Source: Ophiura sarsii (Eukaryota > Echinodermata > Ophiuroidea > Amphilepidida > Ophiuridae). Taken from it: 64,000 bases of DNA. The position numbers were made by a program, and so were the translations under genes. The DNA lies in assembly GCA_035610835.1 (NCBI GenBank), contig CM069444.1:5346839-5410838 (forward strand), written 5' to 3'. The first letter of the stretch is position 1. Each line of letters begins with the position of its first letter. Shown here piece after piece: positions 31,113 to 44,056 of this stretch. The notes beneath the pieces were generated by a model, which was not told where the DNA came from, did not search any database, and worked only from the letters and a program-made list of their open reading frames with translations.

Positions 31113-34100
31113 CCTCGTGTTAGTCAGGTTCACTATGTACTTTGCAGTAGATTCGTTGGATTTTTGTGGGGAGTTGCTAATTTTTGCATTTTCATGAAGG
31201 TAAAGGTCTACAGAAAGTGAAAACCAATGTTTACACATTTTTAAAATCCATTATAGCAGCCATTTTGGAATTTCAAAATGGCCGCCAATCTTCATCTCAT
31301 AAAATGACATATAGCAATAAAAATGTATAGGGAAAACCTCGAAAGTATAGATTTAATAGTGGGATGTATGTATTAGACCACTAGACACTCATTTCCAGAA
31401 CTTTTGCTTTATAAACATACCGAGACCAAAATGGCCGCCAAAATGGCCGCCACAAATGGTAAAATTCCATAAATTGGCATATAGGAACCAACATGTATGT
31501 TCAGAGTATTTAACAATGGGATGTATGAATTAGACCACTAGAAACTCATATCTAATATTCTTGTTTTGTTAGCATACTTTAAAACCAAAATGGCCGCCAA
31601 ATTAATGGCCAAAAATGTTAAAATATGATAACAATTCAATAGAATAGCATAATTTCAACTGAAATGTATGATGAAAATATGATTTTAACGATGGTATGTA
31701 TGTGTCAGACCACTAGTAACTCATATCCAGTATTGTTGCTTTGTTGACATAGTTAAAAATCCAAAATGGCTGCCAAAATGGGTCTCAAAATGGCTGCAAA
31801 AATTGTCAAATTCCATAAAATGAGATCATATCAACCAAAATGTATGATGAAAATATAGTTTTAATGTTAGGATGTATGTATTAGACCACTAGTAACTCAT
31901 ATCCGAGTGTTTTTTCTGTGTTAACATGTCAAAAAAAAATCCAAAATGGCCCCCAAAATGGGTCCCAAAATGACTGAACAAATTGTCGGAATTCCATAAA
32001 AGGGGATAATATCAACCAAAATGTAAGATGAAAGTATAGTTTTAACATTGGGATATATGTATTAGACCACTGGTAACTCATATCCAGGATATTTGAATTG
32101 TAATAACATACTTTAAATCCAAGATGGCCACCAAAATGGCCGCTGTAAATGAAAAAAATAGTCTACATGAGTGTACGATAGTCCAGAATAGATATTGTAA
32201 GAATGTATATTACATCACATTCACCAAATAGTATGTTCTAAACTATTAAGCTGTTGCTTTTAGATATAAAGCCCACCTCTGTGACAATTTTGATTCTGTA
32301 TCACTTTCAAAAATGGCTGCCATTATGGTTAAGTTGATGTTAAATGACCTAACAAAATTGTATTGATTGTAAATGACCATTCTATGTAATACCAACACCC
32401 CCAAATCTAATGGGACAGCATTCACTATATTATTATGATAAAGCCTAGATCTAGTTTGAGTCTTTTAAAATATCCAAGATGGCTGCAAAAGGTTAAAATA
32501 ACCGAAAAACTGTATTAGTTTATTGTTAGTGTTTACACTAGATATGACCAAATTATTATATCTACAGCATTTAATTCATCCAGTAAACGTATCTGTATAT
32601 ATGGCAAGGTATAATTAAATGGTATAGACTCCATTTTGACAATGTAATGTTATTACGATGGCCATTATAATGACCATTTCATTAAAATTACCTCTAAATG
32701 GTCAATACAATTACCTCTAAATGGTCAAAACAATTACCACAGGGGTCACCCATTGATCAAAATACCGGGTGGTTCAAAAATAAGTTGACCCAAGTTCAAA
32801 GTAATTATTCAACCAAATTGTAAGTTTCAGAGAATTTGTGTTTACTTAGTCTTAATCAGCAGTAAGTTTTGAAATTATCCTGAAAAGATGGCACGTTTAG
32901 CTTGTTTGGTTCTTCAGATATGGTTCATTACAGAAAACATACAAAACTGATTTGTCCACTGGAGTGTCATTTAGTTGTTGTCTTCAACACAACATCATGC
33001 TCTAGTTTCAGAACTGAAATGCCCGCCCTGAAAAAGTATCCCAATCTCTTTGCTTAAATGTGTCATTCACATTCAACAAAGAAACGTAGGTAAGTAAGTA
33101 GGTAATGTCAAGCACCAGACAGATGTTTCAGATGTCTCCTTTTTTCTTGTTCTCCATTTTTACAATTTGTGACCAATCGTGTGTACATGTAAGTCCACTT
33201 TGTGCATTTCATCTCTACCAAGGACGCTCCCGTGGGTGGACAAGGTAGTTTTGTGCATGCTTTTTGTAATGAACCATATCTGAAGAACCAACCAAGATAA
33301 ATGTACCGGTTTTTTCAGGATAATTTCAAAAGTTACTGCTGATCAAGACTTAGCAAACACAAATTCTCTGAAACTGTAAATGTGGTTGAAAAATTACCTT
33401 GAACTTGGTTTAACTTTTTTTTGAATCACCCGGTATGGTCAAAGTGGAAAGAAACGAACTCTATACCATTATATCATACATTGTCACATACAAATATGTT
33501 TAGGTAGATTAAAACCTATAGATATAATAATTTGGTCATATCTATTGTAACACTAACAATAAATTAAAACTGCTTTTCAGTTATTTTAACCTTTTGCAGC
33601 CATCTTGGATATTTTAAATACTCAAACTACATCTACAGCCCCTAGGCTTTATAAATAGACATATAGTGAATGCTGTCCCATTATATTTGGGGTGTTGGCA
33701 TTACATAATATGGTCATTTACAATACAAAACAATTTTGCTGGGTCATTTAACAACAACTTAACCATTCTGGCAGCCATTTTGGAATGTTAAACAGAATCA
33801 AAACTGTCGCAGAGGTGGGCATTATATCTAAAAGCAATAGCTTAACAGTTTAGAACATACTATTTGGTGCATGTAATGTAATATACACGCTTACAATATC
33901 TATATATTCTGGATTGTCATACACTTATGTAGACAATTTTTACATTTACACCAGCCATTTTGGTGGCCATCTTGGATTTAAAGTATGTTATTACAATGCA
34001 AATATACTGGATATGAGCTACTAGTGGTCTAACACATACATCTCAATGTTAAAACTATACTTTCATCATACATTTTGGTTGATATTATCCAATTTTATGA

Positions 34101-35152
34101 AATTCCGACAATTTGTTCAGTAATTTTGGGACCCATTTTGGGGGCCATTTTGGATTTTTAAGTATGTTAACACAGCAAAAATACTAGATATGAATTACTA
34201 GGGGTCTAATACATCAAATCCCATCATTAAAACTATATTTTCATTATACATTTTGGTTGATATTATCACATTTAATAGAATTTGACCACTTGCAGCCATT
34301 TTGCAGCCATTTTAGGACCCATTTTGGCAGCCATTTTGGATTTTTAACCATGTTAACAAAGCAAAAATATTTCATATGAGTTACTAGTGGTCTAACACAT
34401 ACATCCCATCGTTAAAATCATATTGTCATCATACATTTCGGTTGATATTATGCTATTTTATTAAATTTTGACCATATTTGACCATTTTGGCCATTCATTT
34501 GGCGGCCATCTTGGTTTTAAAGTATGTTAACAAAGCTAGAATACTAGATATGAGTTTCTAGTGGTCTAATTCATACATCCCATTGTTAAAGCTATACTCT
34601 GATCACACATGTTGGTTCATTTAAGCCAATTTATGGAATTGAACAATTTTTGGCGGCCATTTCGGTGGCCATCTTGGTTTTAGGTATGTGAACAAAGCAA
34701 AAATTCTGGATATGAGTGTCTAGGGGTCTAATACATGTATCCCACTATTAAAACTATACTTGAACCATACATTTTGATTGCTATGTCATTTTATGAGATT
34801 TGACCAGTTTGGGCGGCCATTTTGGACGCCATCTTAAATAACCCCTTAGTCATGGCCGCAATTTCGAAATTAAGATCAGGACTAGTTAGTCCTACTTTCG
34901 GGGCAACAGACGTGGCAATTCTACCAACAAATAAGCTTTAAAAAGTGACCACATGTCATGTTTTGTTTTAAAATAGTTTAAATATATTACAATTTGGCCG
35001 CCATTTTAAAAATCCAATATGGCCGCCATCGGAGATTTTAAAAATGTGTAAACATTGGTTTCTAGTATCAGTGGTCTTTAAACATTAATTAGATGCAAAA
35101 ATTAGCAACTCCCCACAAAAATCCAACGAAATTACATAGTGAACCTGACTAG
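31113..35152. mobile_element. 4-kb foldback palindrome with ATGGCCGCC-rich arms
   Basis: The right half is the reverse complement of the left with moderate divergence. GTTAGTCAGGTTCACTATGT near 31,115 pairs with ACATAGTGAACCTGACTAGT near 35,135, and matches continue inward to about 32,990 and 33,240, leaving a short centre near 33.1 kb. The outer 1.3 kb of each arm holds five or more degenerate ~165-195-bp repeats, each with CCAAAATGGC(C/T)GCC, TTAGACCACTAG.AACTCATATC and GGATGTATG. An inner segment (about 32,762-33,435) has its own inverted ends (CCGGGTGGTTCAAAAA). No transposase seen; a foldback element or inverted duplication. Confidence 0.85.
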
Positions 35153-35408
35153 TATACCGGTTGCAGACGGCTGAACAAATACATGTAGTGTGTTACTATG
35201 GCACTACAAAATAACTTGGCGTCTGACATGAGTGTTGCTGGTGAGGGCGCAATATGGTCTGACAGCACATACTGGTTGCCCAATTGCCCAAGAGCTCTTT
35301 TCTAAACGCGCCATAAATGTGTGAGATACACCGAGATGATGGAAATAAGTTGCTTACATTTTCCCATGTAAAAAAGAATGCGACCAGCGCGTCCACTTCG
35401 TCTTCTTA

Positions 35409-37036
35409 AGGCCCTGTCACACCATAGCGTATGGCCTGAACGTGGACTGAACGTATGCCGACGTATTCAAAAAATAGCTCGAAAATTGTCAGAGTCCGAG
35501 AACGTCCAAGAACGTCCAACTTCCCAACGATTTGCGTCAACATCGGTGATGGACTGGACGTATCCATAGCGTATTTAACGCATACATAGCGTATGACTAA
35601 CGTATTGATAGCGTATCACTAACTTATAACAAACTTATGACAGCGTATCACAGCGTATGCGATCGGCGAGCGTATGACCAACGTATTCGTAGCGTATGTC
35701 TGCCGTGCTCGACGTATCCTCAGCGTATCCTCGGCGTACAACGAACACGTGACTGATGCCGTTGCAGATATTGAGTTTCGTACACGGCGGGACAAGTGTT
35801 GCCAGTTCAAGTAAATGCAGCCTAGATGATAACTATTAAAATATCTAGAAGGGTAAATCCATATGTCCAACCTATAACTTAAGACGATTAACGTACCTCT
35901 AACGTATGTCAGCGTATGTCTAACGTACGTCAGCGTTTGTAAACGTATGTCTAACGTACCACGAACCTATCGGGAACTTATGCAGAACGTAAGTTAAGCA
36001 CACGTTGAGTACGACGAGAAATTTTGAACATGCTCAATAATTTTTCGCGGCCTCGACGTGTTCCAAATTTTCACAACGTATCACAGCGTGCTCGTAACGT
36101 ATACGACGTATCCCAAACTTACCCCTAACTTGTATCAGCGTACACCAACGTACGCCAACGTACGCCAACGTACGCCAACGTATTTTTCGATATTTCGCAT
36201 ACGTTGTTATACGTTCAGGCGATACGCCATGGTGTGACAGGGCTACCGTACAGCTAGCGCGCATTCGGCGTTTTGGGAACTTATGGAGGGTTTGAGTATA
36301 TAAATGGGTCCCTTGAGTATCTCATCCTCAATTCTTCATGGTCTGTCGTGTTGAACACATCAACCCCTCATCATACGCTACGAATACGCTACGCTACGTT
36401 AAGTATACGTTAAGCATACGTTAGTCATACGCTCGCATACGCTCGCATACGCTGTCATAAGTATGTTATAAGTTAGTGATACGCTATCAATACGTTAGTC
36501 ATACGCAAAGTATACGCTCAATATGCTATGGATACGCTATGGATACGTGACAGGGCCTTACACGATCGCCCGGCATAAGGTGAATACGTGAGAATACGTC
36601 GAAACTCGTTGGAAATACGATAGACATACGACACATATACGTTATCAACTCGTATCACTACGTTGGCTGTGCGTTTTCCCGTCACGTCAGCCTACGTTCA
36701 TCAACGTATACCAACTTACGAGTAACGTACGAGTAACGTACCACTAACGTATGTCAGCGTAAGTCAACGTATATTTAACGTACCACAAACTTACCGGGAA
36801 CTTATGCAGAACGTATTAAGCACACGTTGAGTATGTCGAGAAATTTTGAGCATGCTCAATATTTGTTCGTGGTCCAAATTGCCACAGCGTATCAGAGCGT
36901 GCTCTTAACGTAAACGACGTATCCCCAACGTACCCCTAACTTATATCAGCGTACACCAACGTACACCAACGTATTTTTCGATATTTCGCATACGTTGGCA
37001 TACGTTGAGGCGATACGTTATGGTGTGACAGGGCCT
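35409..37036. mobile_element. ACGTA-rich inverted-repeat element, copy 1
   Basis: Ends AGGCCCTGTCACACCATA and TATGGTGTGACAGGGCCT, flanked by TTA on both sides (35406-35408, 37037-37039), like the 3-bp duplications of PIF/Harbinger. The interior is packed with variants of ACGTATG/ACGTACG/GCGTATC in both orientations. Internal end-like sequences at about 36,225-36,245 and 36,545-36,560 suggest nested or back-to-back copies. A near-identical copy lies inverted at 40627-42222. Frames found here are by-products of the repeats. Confidence 0.8.
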
Positions 37037-37195
37037 TTACATAGTCACCTCTGTGTTTAACTCGCTTACATTGTTGGCGCGTTACAAGTGTTGTGCTTGT
37101 TTTAATCAAGCAATACAACGTAGATTTTGAATTATAACATATTCATGCACTGTTAGTAGTATCGTATGGTACGCCAGAGCGGCCATAAAATGGCG

Positions 37196-37385
37196 AGTTC
37201 AAAAAACAAGCAATGAGATCATGAAACAAGTGATGCGATCATGAAACAGCGATGAGATCATGTAACACGCGATGAGATCATGAAACAAACGGCGAGTGCA
37301 TAAAACAATCGATGAAATCATAACAACACACGGCGAGTTCATAAAACAAACGATGAGATCACAAAACACACGGTGAGTTCAGCGC
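37196..37385. repeat. ~20-bp minisatellite (GATGAGATCATGAAACAA)
   Basis: Eight or so degenerate units of the type (C)GATGAGATCATGAAACAA/CGGCGAGTTCATAAAACAA follow one another. Two unit variants alternate. No coding meaning seen. Confidence 0.7.
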
Positions 37386-39158
37386 GAGCCGAGACTTGCC
37401 CACAGGTCGAGTTTAGCACGAGCTGACAATGACCACACGCCGAGTTTTTGGATTTCGCCCACGCCGACTAAGATTGTTTGTATATACCACAAGCTGAAGT
37501 TAGCTTCAGTGTTGGCGCGAGTTCGGTGAACCCTGGAGTCGACATTTTTGCTGAGAACATGGCGGAATTTCCGGTAAACATACATAGTCATGCGCAATCC
37601 CTACTTCTATTTCTAATGGGTGTAATAAGGAGAAATGTAAGAGATTTTGGGGTGATACTGCTCTCATTTCTAAACAAAATAATAAGAATGATGGAGTTAT
37701 GTTATCTGTCAAAAAAATACCAACCGTAATTTTTGAAATTCCAGACATTTTATTTTATTTCTATTTTTTGATGGTTAAGACTCAAAGGTCACACATTAAA
37801 GGTTGTACGGGGTTCTGCTACAAATACAAATTGGGAACAAGGCAGCGCTTGCATTTCACAACCGGCCTTGAATTATAACATTTCATAATCATAGCATGGA
37901 CTTATTCCATGATCATAGCTAAGATAACAGTTCATGCATGAAATCTGTCAGAAAGTAAATAATCTTCAAATTATTTCCAGAAGCCGGAATTGTACAAATT
38001 GCAAGTGCTACTACTAGTAGTAATAGTAAATGAATCCGCAACCCCGCCATGATGGATTTTGCCTATTTTCAGCTCGGGGTACAAACTCATTTTAGTCGGG
38101 GGCAAGCTCAAATCTTGGCTAAATCTTGGGCACGTTATTTCTTTTGAAATTCCGCTATCAAAATTGGTAAAACATTATAGTTGAGACAGAATGCTTATTT
38201 ACAGTCTTTTAATTAACTTTCAGCAGGGACCAGTAATTGAAAATTATTAAAAGTTATTTTCAATTCTGTTTGCGATAAATCATAATTTGACAGGTCCATT
38301 TTTAATCAATGCGTGAATCAGACAGAGTGGCTACAACTTACTTGAAATACAGTAGCATCAGATTCAAGTTATTCATCGAATTCCACAGCAACTCCACGTA
38401 CTATTTCCATTATCGTTTCTCATTGATGTTTACATTAGTCAAACATGATTGGTATTTCAGTCTTGCATAATATTATATAATATAACTAATATTGATGCCG
38501 CCAACTGAAGTACAAATAAAAACAGTCGAAACCCTTCAAAAACAATTTCAAATATCTGGATACGTGCACAAGATACAAGAAAACGTCATAATAACACTTG
38601 AAAGATATACATTACGTCTTAGAGTAGCGCTCAAAAATCCCAATGGTCGGATAATCGCTGTAAAACAAATAGTATGGACATGATCTGGATAACAAGAATA
38701 AGTCAGTACTTTAAAGGAAGAAGTGCACCCCGAATTCATCTTTTAAACTCAAATGCTAGGAACTTCATAACATAACGTAACATAACAATGAGAAGTTATA
38801 TAGCGCTCTTATACATGTTAAACATTGGTACCAAAGCGCTCTTAACGAATCAAATCATAGCCTTATACAAACAGTGTAATACATCACTTGCACTATAACG
38901 GTGTATTAAGTTTTTAACATCTTCTTAAATTGAGTCAGTGATGACTGATGTATATTATGTGTACATTTTACCCTACTCCGTCCGTATCTTTACAATTTTC
39001 TCACTGAAGAATCTGCTACAGTCATTACTCAGGGTTTTCACAGTGATGTTGCATTCCGGTTGAGGAGTGTTTTGATCAGTGTAGATGGCGCTGAAGATGT
39101 TTTGGTTTGTTTTTCGTATCGGCTGTAGCAAACTCAAATTGCCGATCGGATGCCACAT
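37386..39158. other. No gene seen
   Basis: No exon with both splice sites and recognisable protein could be found. Near 38,795-38,845 is a degenerate AGCGCTCTTATAC..CAAAGCGCT segment like the SINE/LINE tail described near 45,120 and 60,560. Confidence 0.35.
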
Positions 39159-39421
39159 CAGTGGCGTAGCCAGGTTATTGATATTGGGGGGGGGGGCGAG
39201 AACTGAAAATGAACCGACAAGATTGTTTTGAGTAAAGACATGCTCGCGTAGCGCGCGAATTTTTTTTGACTTTACACCTATTTTTGGCACGATTGAGGTA
39301 CATTTTGGCTCTAAACCAGCTTGTACCAACGAATATTGCATTAGGTGACTGATATGCGCGCGTAGCGGTCGAAATTTTTTCATATGTGTACTTTTGACCA
39401 TCATAATTCCATGATTCCTCT

Positions 39422-39476
<55 letters not shown>

Positions 39477-39490
39477 TGGCTACGCCACTG
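39159..39490. mobile_element. hAT-like MITE with 52-nt poly(C)
   Basis: Ends CAGTGGCGTAGCCAG and CTGGCTACGCCACTG, with the 8-bp duplication TGCCACAT on each side (39151-39158, 39491-39498). CAG...CTG ends and 8-bp duplications are hAT hallmarks. It contains a G run near 39,185 and an uninterrupted C run at 39423-39474. A related copy is at 63298-63649. Non-autonomous. Confidence 0.85.
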
Positions 39491-40626
39491 TGCCACATCA
39501 TCCGGGAACTTTATCTCCCTGGATCTACGCGCTGTATGGTCTGTATGACATCGAATAGATTGATATCAATTTACGTAACTTAATATATAATTCGTTACAG
39601 ACTGAATCGTTGGCTTAACTAGTGGCTTACTCTCAACTAGGATAACACCGCACATCGCTATTAACGTAAATGAAAACTGATACCAGACACGAAACCAATT
39701 CAAATAATCTCTTATTGGTGACTGTCATCACAAAAGGGTTGAGTATGTAATAAATGCTATGACTATGGTTACAGATCAGAGAGATATTTAGATATCGGTT
39801 GAATGACATTTAATTAGAATGATATCGATGTCAAGTGCTATTCAGTGCTATTATTTAGTCAGCAAACAAATCCTGAAGTCTAAATATTTTAAAAATCGAT
39901 CAGCATCTAATTTCTAGTACACCCTAATGTGATACTGATAACATTATTCTTACACGATTGTTTAAAGAATGTTTTGAGATATTTATCTTTCCTGCAAACA
40001 CCTTTTGAACCAAATACTCCTTTTTTGTATCATAAGTGAATCCAAGATTTATTGAAAGGCATCGGTCTGAATATCCAAATGGAACCTTTTTCTGCTCTGG
40101 TGGGTGTTGATCGTTTTTCTATTTTTTTCGTCGGTCATTCTTGAAAAAAGGACAATTGCCTCTACACAATTGATTAAAATCTTTAAAAAAGAAAGAAAGT
40201 AGTGTAATATATTCACAAAACCCTTAACAATAGCTCTGGAATTATATTGCATCTGAGTGAGGGCATCTTATATTTAACCCCGCCTGTCCATCTACGTTTG
40301 ACGATGTTTAAAGAAGACTTTCTTAAAACGTGATGAGTGCACACAATGCTTCCGACTGAACATAAAACGGTTCTTTTATTCTGGTTTAATATCGAATTAC
40401 ATAAGGCAAAAACACTTGTTGAACGTGTCTGTCTATACAAATCCGGGGAGACTATTATAAAGAAAACTCCCAGTAACTGCAGACATTGATACACAATGGT
40501 TTTCAAAGGTCTGCTGATCGGAATGTCCTAGCGATTGTTTAAAAGGAAAAATGTTGAAGTGCGTGGCAACTTGGTGATCTAGTCTGTTATGCATAACTAA
40601 AGTACGGTATATGTTCACAATGTTTA

Positions 40627-42222
40627 AGGCCCTGTCACACCATAACGTATCGCCTCAACGTATGCCAACGTATGCGAAATATCGAAAAATACGTTGGTGT
40701 ACGTTGGTGTACGCTGTTATAAGTTAGGGGTACGTTGGGGATACGTCGTTTACGTTAAGAGCACGCTGTGATACGCTGTGATACGCTGTGACAATTTGGA
40801 CCACGAAAAAATATTGAGTATGCTAAAAATTTCTCGACGTACTTAACGTGTGCTTGATACGTTCTGCATAAGTTCCCGGTAAGTTTGTGGTACGTTAAAT
40901 ATACGTTGACATACGCTGACATACGTTAGTGGTACGTTACTCGTACGTTACTCGTAAGTTGGTATACGTTGATGAACGTAGATTGGGGGAAACGTACAGC
41001 CAAAGTAGTGATAACGAGTTGATAACGTATATGTGCCGTATGTCTAACGTATGCCTGACGTATTTCCAACGAGTTTCGACGTATTCTCACGTATTCACCT
41101 TATGCCGGGCGATCGTGTAAGGCCCTGTCACGTATCCATAGCGTATCCATAGCGTATTGAACGTATACATAGCGTATCACTAACTTATAACATACTAATG
41201 ACAGCGTATCACAGCGTATGCGAGCGTATGACTAACGTATGCTTAACGTACACTTAACGTAGCGTAGCGTATTCGTAGCATATGATGATGAGTTGATGTG
41301 TTCAGAACGACAGACCATGAAGAAGTGAGGATGAGATACTCAAGGGACCTATTTATATACTCAAACCTTCCATAAGTTCCCAAAACGCCGAATGCGCGCT
41401 AGCTGTACGGTAGCCCTGTCACACCATGGCGTATCGCCTGAACGTATAACAACGTATGCGAAATATTGAAAAATACGTTGGCGTACGTTGGTACGCTGAT
41501 ACAAGTTAGGGGTAAGTTTGGGATACGTCGTATACGTTAAGATCACGCTGTGATACGTTGTGAAAATTTGGAACACGTCGAGCCCGCGAAAAATTATTGA
41601 GCATGTTCAAAATTTCTCGACGTACTCAACGTGTGCTTAACTTACGTTCTGCATAAGTTCCCGATAGGTTCGTGGTACGTTAGACATACGTTTACAAACG
41701 CTGACATACGTTAGACATACGCTGACATACGTTAGAGGTACGTTAATCGTCTTAAGTTATAGGTTGGCCATATAGATTTAACCTTCTAGATATTTTAATA
41801 GTTATCATTTAGGCTGCGTTTACTGGCAACACTTGTCCCGCCGTGTACGAAACTCAATTTCTTCTGCAACGGCATAAGTCACGTGTTCGTTGTACGCCGA
41901 GGATACGCTGAGGATACGTCGAGCACGGCAGACATACGCTACGAATACGTTGGTCATACGCTCGCCGATCGCATACACTGTGATACGCTGTCATAAGTTT
42001 GTTATAAGTTAGTGATACGCTATCAATACGTTAGTCATACGCTATGTATGCGTTTAATACGCTATGGATACGTCCATTCCATCACCGATGTTGACGCAAC
42101 TCGTTGGGAAGTTGGACGTTCTTGGACGTTCTCGGACTCTGACAATTTTCGAGCTATTTTTTGAATACGTCGGCATACGTTCAGACCACGTTCAGGCCAT
42201 ACGCTATGGTGTGACAGGGCCT
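40627..42222. mobile_element. ACGTA-rich inverted-repeat element, copy 2 (inverted)
   Basis: Reverse complement of 35409-37036 over essentially its full length, with the same ends and TTA on both sides (40624-40626, 42223-42225). The pair encloses 3.6 kb of non-repeated sequence. The shared unique core (TCAAGGGACC...CGCGCTAGCTGTACGG) is at about 41,339-41,411 here and at 36,240-36,315 in copy 1. Confidence 0.8.
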
Positions 42223-43385
42223 TTAAGATAATTAAATGTCTCATCTTATAAATTCTTAAAAAGTTCGATTTGAAAATAATATCGACATAGGAACAATAAT
42301 TTGACATTTTTCGTAGTTGTCATGACACCTAGTGTTACGATTTATTATTTCGTTAAAGAGTAGAAGTGCGTCAAAATCATCAAAATCATTTTAATTTAAA
42401 TGCTATAAACTTGATACCTGTTGAACACGTAAATGACACCATATGAGAGACAAGAAATATCAAAGAATGAGAAGAATCCAAAAGAAATTGCCTCTAAATT
42501 TTCCTATTTAATAGTCGGCAATCTTGGATTTTTGGTGTCGGATTTATTGATATTAATTTTTTTGTCATGGTGATTCCAAATATGGTGATGAAATTCAATA
42601 ATGTTGACATTTGGGAAACATTTTGTGAAATGTTGTAGTGTTGTCTAGTCTGCCGCGGAAAAGTGTTAAGGCCCGTGAAAGAACGTGCAATGTGAACTTG
42701 TCTGGAGCTAAATCGTTCACAGCATTGCTCTAAACATACACATGAACTAGAATAAGATGCATTTGTCTTCAAAAAGTTAGTGCAATGATTCATTTTTATT
42801 TATTGCTACCATTATAGATGACATGAACAGGCAGCTGTCCGGATTGTTTTTTGTGTGTTTCGGGGTTGACTTTTTTTTTCAGAAATTAAAAAAATAAGAA
42901 TAAATATGGATCATCCCATCCGGTAAAACCTTTGCTTTTCTAGCCTGCAAGACCGATTCAAACTTTTTTAATGTGCGATAATTATTTGTAAAAAGTGTTC
43001 GAACTTGAGTATATTAAAGTGCGCAACATTTCTTTCTAAGCTAATAACATGTATAACATCAATAGTAATTCCAACATCGATATTTACAAATTCCAAAACG
43101 CCAAGGCTTAAATGCATGGTGACAATTGGTGGTCACGCCAAAGATTTCAACCTGTCTTAACCTTGCCATGGTTGCGATTGACTTAAATAATCAGAAAGGT
43201 GACGTGATATCATGTACTTTGATCGTCTATGTATTACGGAGATATCGATAAACTTGATCATCTAGGTGACGATGGCTTAATAGGATACTTGATCATGTAA
43301 GTACTACCATGACATTTAGTGATTTAAATGATTTAAGTAGTGCTGTGATATCTAGTGACTAAGATCCTTTAAAGAGTGCCGTGTA
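42223..43385. other. No gene seen
   Basis: AT-rich sequence with no supported exon. Short GTGCCGTGATATC(T/G)AGTGACT phrases begin near 43,340 and recur through 43,990 as a loose tandem repeat around the MITE at 43386-43758. Confidence 0.4.
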
Positions 43386-43758
43386 TCGCAAGCCATGAGG
43401 TCCATAACGTATTGCGGCAACGCGTTGCTTTCCCAAAGGCTAGCGAGCCAATAAGATTACGGCTTTTGACCACGTGTTGTTTTTCAAAGCAACGTGTTGT
43501 TTTGGCCAAAGCAACGCGTTGTTTTGGGAACGGAATAAATCGCAATATTTGACACTGTTGAAATGATATTGAAATATAATTGTATGCCAAAGCACTCAGG
43601 GGGTTGGTGGTCGGGGAGGTAAAAACAAGGAGGCACAAGCTAAAACTATAAATTGGATATCCAACAATCTTAAACTATAAATATTGTGTTATTGCGATTT
43701 ATTCCGTTTGCGAAAGCAACGCGTTGCCGCAATACGTTATGGACCTCATGGCTTGCGA
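43386..43758. mobile_element. MITE with ~45-bp inverted ends and TA flanks
   Basis: The ends are inverted copies beginning TCGCAAGCCATGAGGTCCAT and continuing through GCGGCAACGCGTTGCTTTC. TA lies on both sides, consistent with the Tc1/mariner superfamily. The interior repeats the palindromic CAACGCGTTG/CAACGTGTTG motif several times. It lies just downstream of the receptor gene's stop codon. Confidence 0.75.
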
Positions 43759-44017
43759 TAGCCGTGATATCTAGTGACTTGGATCCTTCAAGTAGTGCCG
43801 TGATATCGAGTGACTGTAACATGCAAGTAGTTCCGTCATATCGAGTGACCTGATCATCTAAATAGTGCCCTTAGTAGTCTTGATGTGCCGATAGCAATGC
43901 AGCTGGAGGGTGAGGGTTTCCGGGACCATATCGCTTAAACCACCGCAGCCCATCCAAAGTAGTGCCGTGACGTCGAGTGACGTATATAATCCACGTAAGG
44001 GAGATATATGGAATAAC

Positions 44018-44056
44018 TTAATCATTCACAGATCCAGGGATCTGGATCCCATTCAT
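44018..44056 (-). CDS. Receptor exon 17: C-terminal end and stop
   Basis: Acceptor TTTTACAG, then 12 codons (MNGIQIPGSVND) and TAA at 44018-44020. Phase 0, matching exon 16. Confidence 0.8.
   Translation of the reverse strand: MNGIQIPGSVND

Noticed and set aside
35378..37118. Several frames containing ALSHHSV..ER peptides
   Set aside because: They come from the ends and ACGTA words of the inverted-repeat elements and recur in the mirror copy.
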